Positions 6,872 to 13,315 of a DNA stretch of 14,260 nucleotides are shown in pieces (the stretch's first letter is position 1; every line of letters starts with the position of its first letter). The stretch comes from Actinomycetes bacterium (GTDB lineage Bacteria; Actinomycetota; Acidimicrobiia; Acidimicrobiales; Microtrichaceae). The stretch is from positions 1 to 14,260 of the forward strand of contig JAFAFZ010000135.1 in assembly GCA_023423215.1 (NCBI GenBank), in the 5' to 3' direction. The position numbers and the translations under genes are program-made. Below the pieces are notes generated by a model, which saw nothing but the letters and a program-made list of their open reading frames with translations, was not told the origin of the DNA and ran no database searches.

Positions 6872-7456
6872 GTGCGAACCCTCCTCTCGAAGATCTGGTT
6901 GTTCCTGTGGCGTTGGAAGGTCGTGCAGCAGGAGCCGATCCCGGACCGCTGCGTGATGATCGCCGCGCCCCACACGAGCAACTGGGACTTCCCGATCACG
7001 CTCGCGATGGCAGGGGTGTCCGACATCGACATCCGGTGGCTCGGCAAGGCGCAGATGTTCAACCCGGTGCTCGGTCCCATCTTCCGGGCGCTCGGCGGCA
7101 TCTCGGTGCAGCGCTCCAACAGCAACGGCCTGGTCGGCGACCTGGCCGCCGAGTTCGCTCAACACGACCGCCTCGTGCTCGTCGTGCCCGCCGAGGGGAC
7201 CCGTGGCGCGGTCGAGTACTGGAAGTCCGGCTTCTACCAGATCGCCCTGCAGGCCGGCGTGCCGATCGTGTGCGCGTTCGTCGACCGCTCGACCCGCACC
7301 GGCGGCTTCGGACCGGTGATCACGCCGACGGGTGACGTCACTGCGGACATGGACCGGATCCGGGCGTTCTACGACGGCAAGACCGGTCTGAAGCCGAACC
7401 GCTTCGGCGTGCCGCGCCTGCGCGAAGAGGACGCCGCAACCGCCACGAACGGCTGA
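6872..7456 (+). CDS. PlsC-like 1-acyl-glycerol-3-phosphate acyltransferase family protein
   Basis: Acyltransferase of 194 residues, at the short end of the PlsC/LPLAT superfamily, which moves acyl groups from acyl-CoA or acyl-ACP to glycerolipid acceptors at the inner membrane face. The catalytic HX4D block is intact (APHTSNWD, H34 and D39). Motif II-like sequence follows (LGGISVQRS, 74-82), then motif III PAEGTR at 106-111 and the motif IV-like region GVPIVCAFVD at 129-138. The first 15 residues (LLSKIWLFLWRWK) form an aromatic, basic amphipathic segment suited to membrane binding rather than a full transmembrane helix. The GTG start has no Shine-Dalgarno, but a -10-like TACGGT lies 6 bases upstream, consistent with a leaderless message. 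The acceptor lipid is unknown. Shared control with the divergent amidohydrolase through the palindrome at 6734-6749 is inference. Confidence 0.87.
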   Translation: MRTLLSKIWLFLWRWKVVQQEPIPDRCVMIAAPHTSNWDFPITLAMAGVSDIDIRWLGKAQMFNPVLGPIFRALGGISVQRSNSNGLVGDLAAEFAQHDRLVLVVPAEGTRGAVEYWKSGFYQIALQAGVPIVCAFVDRSTRTGGFGPVITPTGDVTADMDRIRAFYDGKTGLKPNRFGVPRLREEDAATATNG

Positions 7457-7457
7457 G

Positions 7458-7477
7458 CTCGCGCCGTCCGGCGCGAG
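7458..7477. terminator. Bidirectional terminator-like hairpin
   Basis: Perfect 8-bp inverted repeat (CTCGCGCC, loop GTCC, GGCGCGAG) starting 1 base after the acyltransferase stop, within the 39-base gap to the convergent lipoprotein gene. Strong GC stem with a tetraloop and no T-tract. Confidence 0.52.
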
Positions 7478-7495
7478 ACGTCGGCGCCCGGTCGA

Positions 7496-8296
7496 TCAGG
7501 GAGCGGGCTGCACGTCGATCGCGAGGTCGTAGGTGCCCTCGTGGCCGAGCGCGTCGCTGACGAGCAGCGATGTCTGGTGAGGACCCGCCTCGGCCCGTCC
7601 GGACACCTGGTAGAGCTGCGGTGTGCAGGTCACCAGGACGTCGACGTCCGTCGCTGACACCGGGGAGTAGATGGGATTGCCGCACAGGAAGGTGGACTGC
7701 GGGCTGAACAGCTTCTGGAACACGAAGGACATGGGCCGGTAGTACCTCCCGATCCTCGCCGGGGCATCGTCCCGGAGCCGGAGGTGCAAGGTGAACGTCG
7801 TCTCCTGGTCCACGACGGTCGGCTCGAAGGAGTGGCTGAGCAGCTGCGGAGGACGGCGGTCCTCGGTACCTCCGGCGACTTCGAAGGCGGCACGAGCGGT
7901 CAGACCCGGTCGCATCCCCGTCGGCGGCTCGCTGTCGTTGAGGTAGTACTCGAGGCGCCAGGTGCCGTTCGTGGCGAACGTCGGGACGTCGCACGTGGCC
8001 ACCGCCTGGACGTGGCGGAAGCTGCCGAGCGGCGTCGTGGTCATCTCGCAGAAGTCGCCGGCGGAGAGGCTGTTGCCCGACGGAGTGATGAGGAACCGGG
8101 CGAACGCTCCGTTGATCGAGAGCGCGCTCGTCGCCTCGATCGTGATCGTCACGGTCCCACCGGCCTGGACCGGCGCCGGTGCGACGTCGACCGAGACGAC
8201 CTTGGGCGGGGAGTAGCCGGGCGGCGTGGCCGTCGGGCACGCCGTCAGCACCAGCGCCATCAGCGCCACGAGTCCACCCAACATCGATCGCCGCAT
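7496..8296 (-). CDS. Putative secreted lipoprotein, function unknown
   Basis: Exported lipoprotein of 266 residues that I do not recognise as a named family. The signal peptide is clear: basic MRR, hydrophobic residues 5-19, and lipobox LTAC with the lipidated cysteine at 20. A Pro/Thr-rich linker (21-31) leads into two beta-rich regions, at about 32-135 and 150-262. Each contains alternating strands reminiscent of immunoglobulin-like folds (KVVSVDVAPAPVQAGGTVTITIEA in the first; SFEPTVVDQETTFTLHLRL in the second). C102, C205 and C224 could form disulfides outside the cell. The ATG has GGGAG 6 bases upstream. It lies 87 bases downstream of rlaP on the same strand, but a hairpin in the gap and its own ribosome site suggest it is not part of the RNA repair operon. 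A surface ligand-binding role is inference. Confidence 0.75.
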   Translation of the reverse strand: MRRSMLGGLVALMALVLTACPTATPPGYSPPKVVSVDVAPAPVQAGGTVTITIEATSALSINGAFARFLITPSGNSLSAGDFCEMTTTPLGSFRHVQAVATCDVPTFATNGTWRLEYYLNDSEPPTGMRPGLTARAAFEVAGGTEDRRPPQLLSHSFEPTVVDQETTFTLHLRLRDDAPARIGRYYRPMSFVFQKLFSPQSTFLCGNPIYSPVSATDVDVLVTCTPQLYQVSGRAEAGPHQTSLLVSDALGHEGTYDLAIDVQPAP

Positions 8297-8333
8297 CCGT
8301 CGCTCCCTCTCCAGGTCGGCGCAGCGTAGCCAG

Positions 8334-8355
8334 GTCCGCCGTTGCCGCGGCGGAC
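8334..8355 (-). terminator. Terminator-like hairpin after the RNA repair operon
   Basis: Perfect 8-bp inverted repeat (GTCCGCCG, loop TTGCCG, CGGCGGAC), 28 bases downstream of the rlaP stop and 37 bases upstream of the lipoprotein start. No T-tract. It fits the end of the hen1-pnkp-rlaP transcript. Confidence 0.42.
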
Positions 8356-8383
8356 GGATCGAGGACGTCGCGGCGGACTGACG

Positions 8384-9166
8384 TCAGCCGGACAGAGGTG
8401 CTGCTGAGCCGTCCCACATGGACCGGTGCGTCTCGATCGAGAAGCGTTCGATGCGGTCCCGGTCGGGACCTTCCGGGAGCCGACCGTCCGTTTGGAGCTC
8501 GGCCAGTCGGACGTCGAGGGCGAGGACACGTTCCCACCACTCGCCGAATTCGATCTCGCCGCGCCGCACGGCCCGCAACCAGTCGGCCGGCGGGCCCTGC
8601 ACGGGCAGCTCGAGTCGTCCGGTCGTCAGCAGCTCGATGCACTGGTAGCCGAGACGTGCGCTGTGCATCGCGTACTTGGTGTCGTAGCCGTGGGCGGCGA
8701 CCAGCTCGGGGCGAGGCCGACCATGGGTCCCTCCCGCCGTTCCGAGGAGCCGCCGGGCCTGGGACTGCATGTAGCCGCGGTAGCGCGGCACGATGTGGCG
8801 TCCAATGAACGAGTCGCCCAGAGCCTGCAACGAGCGGCCGGCGTCGGTGGCGTGGTCGACTGGCGCCCACATCGCCATGAGGATCGAGGGGTTGCCGGAC
8901 GCCGCGAGGCGGAGGAAACGCCGCAGCGGGTACAGCGTTCGGTCGATGTCGCCGGGACCAGACCGCGCGCCTTCTGGCTGCGTTCGCTGCATGACCGTCG
9001 CGAAGCCACGCTCATCCAGCCCGAGCACCTGCTGGGGTGTCTCGACGACCACACCGAGCTGGTCGTAGTCCTCGCCGCCCGGGATCCCCGTTCCGTGCGC
9101 TGTCGATCCCACCTCGACGAGCAGGATCGTCGAGGCCGGAAGGTCCGGGAGCTCGATGGTCCCCAT
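8384..9166 (-). CDS. rlaP: RlaP-type nucleotidyltransferase (DNA polymerase beta superfamily), RNA repair-associated
   Basis: Nucleotidyltransferase of 260 residues in the COG3541 / RlaP (PF10127) family. The polymerase-beta active site is visible near the N-terminus: GSTAHGTG (20-27) followed by EDYDQLGV, with metal-binding D33 and D35. A likely third carboxylate lies in DIDRTLYPLRRF (D73 or D75). Family signatures continue with LRLAASGNPSILMAMW (85-100) and HGYDTKYAMHSARLGYQCIELL (159-180). By superfamily it should transfer a nucleotide to a nucleic acid or protein acceptor; the exact reaction is not established. The ATG at 9166 shares its A with the pnkp stop (TGATG), and no Shine-Dalgarno precedes it, so translation depends on pnkp. 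An upstream GTG (9220) in the same frame would give an Arg-rich N-terminus overlapping the conserved end of Pnkp and is rejected. Context indicates a role in rebuilding damaged RNA ends. Confidence 0.86.
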   Translation of the reverse strand: MGTIELPDLPASTILLVEVGSTAHGTGIPGGEDYDQLGVVVETPQQVLGLDERGFATVMQRTQPEGARSGPGDIDRTLYPLRRFLRLAASGNPSILMAMWAPVDHATDAGRSLQALGDSFIGRHIVPRYRGYMQSQARRLLGTAGGTHGRPRPELVAAHGYDTKYAMHSARLGYQCIELLTTGRLELPVQGPPADWLRAVRRGEIEFGEWWERVLALDVRLAELQTDGRLPEGPDRDRIERFSIETHRSMWDGSAAPLSG

Positions 9167-11715
9167 CAGAGCGTCGGGTCCACGGGCTCGCTCTCGAGCG
9201 CCAGGATGCCGAACACGCACTCGTGCACGCGGTGCAGCGGCTCACCCGCGACGAACCGTTCGAGCGCCTCGATGCCCAGCGCGTACTCGCGCAACGCCAG
9301 CGCACGCTTGTGGCCGAGGCTTCGCTGACGCAGCCGCTCCAGGTTGTGCGGCTCGCTGTATTCCGGCCCGTAGATGATCCGCAGGTACTCCGGTCCGCGG
9401 CACTTGATGCCGGGGTGCACCAGCCCTCTCGACGTCTCGACGACCGTGTCGGCCGGCTTCACGACCATGCCCTCACCGCCCGCTGCGGTGGATGAGGTCC
9501 ACCACTCGATGCCCTGGCCGACGCTGGTGGGGTCGTCGAGGTCGACCATGCGTCGTTCCGTCGGACGAAAGGTCGACGGGTCGGCGACACACAGACGGTC
9601 GAGCAGTTCGAGGTGCCAAGAGTGCGGGCGGGTCGCGTGGGCACGGCCTTCGCCGGCGAGAACGACGAACGGCGCGAGGCGGAGATCGTCCACCCCGTCG
9701 ACCGGCCAGCAGTAGTGACGGTAGGCGTCGACGTAGCGCCGCGCGAGGTCAGCGCGTCGCTCCGTGCGCGCATCCAGCCCGTCCAGGTCGACGCCTCGAG
9801 ACGCCGTCTGAGCGAGCAGTCGGGTCGCCTTCGGCAGCATCGCGGTCGCGGCGGCACCCGTGGGCGCGTACTGGCGGACGAGCAGCTCGCCCGCCTTGGC
9901 CGACCACGGGAGGAGCTCGGCGTCGAACGCCAGCCAGTCCGTCGCGAGCTCGGTCCAGAGATCGATCGACGAGATGGCGGCGCGCACCTTGTCGAGCAGC
10001 GCAAGCTCGACGTCATCGTCACTGAAGAAGCGTCGGCCGGTGCGCGTCAGGATGACGCCGCCGTTCGAACCCGGCGGCACGTCGAAGCGCCGCGTCGCGA
10101 CCTCGTCGTCGCGGCACACCACGACGACGGCACGCGACCCCATGTGCTTCTCCTCGCAGACCAGCTGCGAGACGCCGTCCCGACGAAACGCGTCGAACGC
10201 CTCGTCCGGATGCTCCAGCACGCCCTCTCGGCTCGACGTCGCGCTCGGCGCCATCGTCGGCGGCAGGTAGAGCAGCCAACGCGGATCGACCGCGAAGCGG
10301 CTCATCACCTCGAGCGCGGCAGCGGAGTTCTCTTCCCGGATGGTGATCGTGCGACCGAGGCGGGTCTCGATGCGATGCGTGCCGGCGACGTCGGACAGTG
10401 CCAGGTCCAGCGGCTCGCGGCGCGTGGCGACCGACGTGAGGGGCCGCGCAGGCTCCCAGTACGTCTCGTGCGCTGCAACGGACACCAGCTCGCGCTCGGG
10501 CCAGCGCAGTGCCGTCAACGAGCCGCCGAACACGCACCCGGTGTCCAGGCAGATCGTGTTGTTCAGCCACACCGCTTCGGGCACCGGCGTGTGCCCGTAC
10601 ACGACTGCTGCGTCACCGCGGTACTCCTCGGCCCACGGGTACCTCACGGGCAGGCCGTACTCGTCGGTCTCGCCGGTGGTGTCCCCGTAGAGGGCGAAGC
10701 TGCGCACAGCGCCCGACTGCCGGTTGTGCATCTCGTGGCGCAGGCCGGCGTGGGCGACGACGAGCCGGCCGTCGTCGAGAGCCACGTGGCTGACGAGGCC
10801 GTCGATGAAGGAGCGCACCTCTGCAGCGAACTCCGGGGGCTCGTCGGTGAGCTGCGCGAGCGTCTCGGCGAGCCCGTGGCTCACCTGCACGTTTCGACCC
10901 GCGAGCGCGCGAGCGAGCTTGTTCTCGTGGTTGCCCGGGACGCAGAGCGCGTCGCCCGAGGCGACCATGCCCATGACGAGCCGGAGTACGGCCGGAGAAG
11001 CTGGGCCACGATCGACCAGGTCACCGACGAAGATGGCCTTGCGTCCGTCGGGATGGGAAGCGCCGTCACTCTGCGGGCTGATCCGGTACCCGAGCCGCTC
11101 CAGCAGTTCGGAGAGCTCGTCAGCACAGCCGTGGACGTCACCGACGATGTCGAACGGTCCGTGGAGATCGCGCCGGTCGGTCCAGCGCCGCTCCCGCTCC
11201 ACGGTCGCCTCGGCGATCTCGTCGATCCCGCGCAGGTGGAACACACGGCGAAACCCCTCTCGTTCCAGGTGCTTGAGGGAGCGTCGAAGCGCCTTGGACT
11301 GGTTGCGGACGACGTGGACGCCGAAGTGGCGATCGGGCCGCTCGCCGTTCCGGATCTGACACAGCTCGGCTGGGACGTCGAGCACGACGGCGACCGGCAG
11401 CACGTGGAACTCTCGGGCGAGTCGGATCAGCGACGCTCGCGCATCTCGTTGCACGTTCGTCGCGTCGATGACCGTCAGCTTCCCGAGTCGAAGTCGCTCG
11501 GACACGACGGCGTGCAGGACGGCGAAGGCGGACTCCGTCGCGGTCTGGTCGTTCTCGTCGTCGCTCACCAGCGCTCGACAGGCGTCCGAGCTGACGACCT
11601 CGGTGGGCAGGAAGTGCTCGCGGGCGAAGGTCGACTTGCCGGATCCCGACACGCCGACGAGGACGACGAGACTGAGGTCGGGGACCTTGACGATGCGTGT
11701 GCGTCGATCGGTCAT
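9166..11715 (-). CDS. pnkp: Polynucleotide kinase-phosphatase-ligase, bacterial RNA repair (Pnkp)
   Basis: Three-domain RNA end-healing and sealing enzyme of 849 residues, close to the family norm of about 850-870. Kinase (about 1-175): P-loop GVSGSGKS at 21-28, then SSDACR with D44 and R47, DATNV at 84-88 and RNGERPDR at 122-129; it phosphorylates RNA 5'-OH ends. Phosphatase (about 185-420), binuclear metallophosphoesterase type: GDVHG (D193, H195), GDLVDRG (D232, R236), GNHE (N262, H263), VVAHAG (H322) and VVYGHTP (H375); it removes 2',3'-cyclic and 3' phosphates. Ligase/adenylyltransferase (about 475-849): motif I EEKHMGSR with nucleotidyl K523, FDAELLPW at 597-604, GGEGMVVKP (746-754) and IKCRGPEYLR (K771). 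In known systems the ligase is active only with Hen1. The ATG overlaps the hen1 stop (ATGA) without a good Shine-Dalgarno. The frame runs upstream to 12486, but only antiparallel to hen1 codons and without homology. Confidence 0.96.
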   Translation of the reverse strand: MTDRRTRIVKVPDLSLVVLVGVSGSGKSTFAREHFLPTEVVSSDACRALVSDDENDQTATESAFAVLHAVVSERLRLGKLTVIDATNVQRDARASLIRLAREFHVLPVAVVLDVPAELCQIRNGERPDRHFGVHVVRNQSKALRRSLKHLEREGFRRVFHLRGIDEIAEATVERERRWTDRRDLHGPFDIVGDVHGCADELSELLERLGYRISPQSDGASHPDGRKAIFVGDLVDRGPASPAVLRLVMGMVASGDALCVPGNHENKLARALAGRNVQVSHGLAETLAQLTDEPPEFAAEVRSFIDGLVSHVALDDGRLVVAHAGLRHEMHNRQSGAVRSFALYGDTTGETDEYGLPVRYPWAEEYRGDAAVVYGHTPVPEAVWLNNTICLDTGCVFGGSLTALRWPERELVSVAAHETYWEPARPLTSVATRREPLDLALSDVAGTHRIETRLGRTITIREENSAAALEVMSRFAVDPRWLLYLPPTMAPSATSSREGVLEHPDEAFDAFRRDGVSQLVCEEKHMGSRAVVVVCRDDEVATRRFDVPPGSNGGVILTRTGRRFFSDDDVELALLDKVRAAISSIDLWTELATDWLAFDAELLPWSAKAGELLVRQYAPTGAAATAMLPKATRLLAQTASRGVDLDGLDARTERRADLARRYVDAYRHYCWPVDGVDDLRLAPFVVLAGEGRAHATRPHSWHLELLDRLCVADPSTFRPTERRMVDLDDPTSVGQGIEWWTSSTAAGGEGMVVKPADTVVETSRGLVHPGIKCRGPEYLRIIYGPEYSEPHNLERLRQRSLGHKRALALREYALGIEALERFVAGEPLHRVHECVFGILALESEPVDPTL

Positions 11716-13127
11716 CGTGCGAACACCGCCATCTGCGTCGGAGACCCGAGCCGGTCGTCGACCGGACCGATGGGGTGGTGGGCCACTCGGTAGCCGTGGC
11801 GACGGGCGACGCCGTCGCACCACTCCTGGAACTGCGCACGGGTCCACTCGAACCGATGGTCGGCGTGCCGCAGCGTTCCCGGGGCCATCCCCTCGAAGAG
11901 GACGTTGTACTCGGCGTTGGGTGTCGTCACGATCAGGCTGGATGGCGCGGCAGCGCCCACGACGACTCGTTCGAGCGCGTCGAGTCGCCACGGGTCGACG
12001 TGTTCGACCACCTCCATCAGCACTGCGACGTCGAACCCGGCGATCGCCGGGTCGGTGTACGTGAGCCCACCCTGGTGCAGCGTGATCCGCTCTGCCTGCC
12101 GCGGTGCCATCTGATCCAACCGCAGGCGACGAGCCGCCGTCGCGAGCGAGCGATGGGAGACGTCGACGCCGAGCAGGCGGCCGATCGAGGTTTCTGCCAG
12201 CAGACGTCGGATCAATCGACCTTCTCCGCACCCGAGGTCGACGACCGATCGGGCGCCGGACTCGGTGATGGCTGCGATGACGGCGTCGAGGCGCTGGTCG
12301 TTCAGGCTGATCCGCTCCTCGACGGCCTGCTCCACGGCGTCGGCCGCGTCCTCGAGCTCGCCTGGATCGGCCGGCGTCGTGCCGTCGAGCTCGGCAAGGC
12401 GGGCGAGCGCGTCGTCCGCCAGGCGTCGGTCGTGCCGCAGGTACCGACGCGCGATCAGCTCCCGGTCGGGGTGGGCAGCGAGCCACGCTCCGCCGCGCCG
12501 CAGCAGACGATCGATCTCCTCCGAGTCGACCCAGTAGTGCTTGTCGCCGTCGAGCACCGGCAACAGGACGTACAGGTGTTCGAGTGCGTCCTGGAGACGG
12601 AGCGTGCCGGTGAGTGCGAGCGAACGGTACGGGCCGTCACCCCACTCCGGCTGCGTCGGGTCGAGCGGGATCGGGTCACTCTCGACCGTCCATCCCAGCG
12701 GGCCGAAGAGGCGATCGAGGATCTGCGCGCCGCCGTCACCACCGCGGCAGGCGACGACGGGAACCTCGATGCGCAGCGGGATGGGTGTCGCCGCCAGCTC
12801 CGGGCGCTCCTTCGAGCGACCCGTCAGCGCGGTGCCGAACACCTTGCCGATCGCAGAGGACAGGAACGAGCTGGCGGCGTAGGGCCGGTCGCTGACGTAG
12901 TCGAACATCGATGCCGTCCGCGTGCCCTTGCGGGGCGCGCGCAGCAGCCCGATCGCGTCGACGTCCACCAAGAGCGCCACGGTGCAGCGCTCGTCGCTCG
13001 CTTCGGGATAGAGCACGTGCGCCACACCGAAGCTCAGCTGCGTGGACTGCATCCGGGCAGGGTTCTTGTGCAGGAGGTAGCCGAGGTCGGTGGCGGGCCG
13101 GAGATCGGTCGAGAGCGTCAGGAGCAT
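11712..13127 (-). CDS. hen1: 3'-terminal RNA ribose 2'-O-methyltransferase Hen1
   Basis: Protein of 471 residues with both parts of bacterial Hen1. The N-terminal region (about 1-245), starting MLLTLSTDLRPATDLGYLLHKNP-like, is the ligase-Pnkp-associating domain (PF12623). The C-terminal region (about 260-471) is a SAM-dependent methyltransferase: VVDLGCGEG at 295-303 binds SAM, and MEVVEHVD supplies metal ligands E372, E375 and H376, with H424 in RHADHRFEW completing the Hen1-specific site. In characterised systems Hen1 adds a 2'-O-methyl to the 3'-terminal ribose of the cleaved RNA before sealing, so the repaired site resists further cutting, and its N-terminal domain is required for Pnkp ligation. 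It is the first gene of the operon; its stop overlaps the pnkp ATG by 4 bases. No Shine-Dalgarno precedes the ATG, but a TACCGT element lies 9 bases upstream, suggesting a nearly leaderless message. Confidence 0.96.
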   Translation of the reverse strand: MLLTLSTDLRPATDLGYLLHKNPARMQSTQLSFGVAHVLYPEASDERCTVALLVDVDAIGLLRAPRKGTRTASMFDYVSDRPYAASSFLSSAIGKVFGTALTGRSKERPELAATPIPLRIEVPVVACRGGDGGAQILDRLFGPLGWTVESDPIPLDPTQPEWGDGPYRSLALTGTLRLQDALEHLYVLLPVLDGDKHYWVDSEEIDRLLRRGGAWLAAHPDRELIARRYLRHDRRLADDALARLAELDGTTPADPGELEDAADAVEQAVEERISLNDQRLDAVIAAITESGARSVVDLGCGEGRLIRRLLAETSIGRLLGVDVSHRSLATAARRLRLDQMAPRQAERITLHQGGLTYTDPAIAGFDVAVLMEVVEHVDPWRLDALERVVVGAAAPSSLIVTTPNAEYNVLFEGMAPGTLRHADHRFEWTRAQFQEWCDGVARRHGYRVAHHPIGPVDDRLGSPTQMAVFAR

Positions 13128-13136
13128 GAGTCGTCA

Positions 13137-13142
13137 ACGGTA
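13137..13142 (-). promoter_or_regulatory. Probable -10 element (TACCGT) of the hen1-pnkp-rlaP operon
   Basis: On the minus strand TACCGT ends 9 bases before the hen1 ATG, predicting a leader of only 2-3 bases. No Shine-Dalgarno and no clear -35 are visible. I found no additional operator palindrome in the 188-base gap to the divergent esterase. Confidence 0.36.
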
Positions 13143-13224
13143 CGGGCCGCATCCGTCGACGCCACCAGGGTTTCGACCGTCGAGGACGCTGCGCTGGATC
13201 GGTGGTCGATTCCGTCATCTCCGG

Positions 13225-13253
13225 TCGACGGGATGCGCCATCGTCGGTAGCGT
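13225..13253 (+). promoter_or_regulatory. Candidate promoter of the esterase gene
   Basis: TCGACG (13225-13230) and TAGCGT (13248-13253) are separated by 17 bases and resemble actinobacterial -35 and -10 boxes. The start codon lies 62 bases further on, behind a GGAG ribosome site (13306-13309, 6 bases before ATG 13316). The -35 match is weak, and GTCGAC-like words are common in this DNA. Confidence 0.28.
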
Positions 13254-13315
13254 CCGGCGCGACGGAGGGACGGCGGCCGGGCGGGTCGGGCGCCACGTCG
13301 GTGGGGGAGCGAGCG

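Noticed and set aside
5373..6956. 527-codon plus-strand open frame over the amidohydrolase
   Set aside because: No recognisable domain and low-complexity composition; the opposite strand encodes a clear amidohydrolase, and the frame runs across its divergent promoter region.
7496..8296. Lipoprotein as a fourth member of the RNA repair operon
   Set aside because: 87-base gap with a strong hairpin, its own Shine-Dalgarno and an export signal argue against a role in cytoplasmic RNA repair.
8378..8387. Perfect 10-bp palindrome CTGACGTCAG at the rlaP stop
   Set aside because: Overlaps the stop codon and has no loop, so it cannot form a hairpin, and it is too short and poorly placed for an operator; likely chance.
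11716..12486. N-terminal extension of the Pnkp reading frame by 257 codons
   Set aside because: It overlaps hen1 entirely, is Arg/Pro-rich with no domain signal, and the Pnkp family starts just before the P-loop, as at ATG 11715.
9613..13250. Long plus-strand open frames antisense to pnkp and hen1
   Set aside because: Arg/Val/Gly-rich shadow translations caused by high GC; the minus strand has full family homology over the same span.
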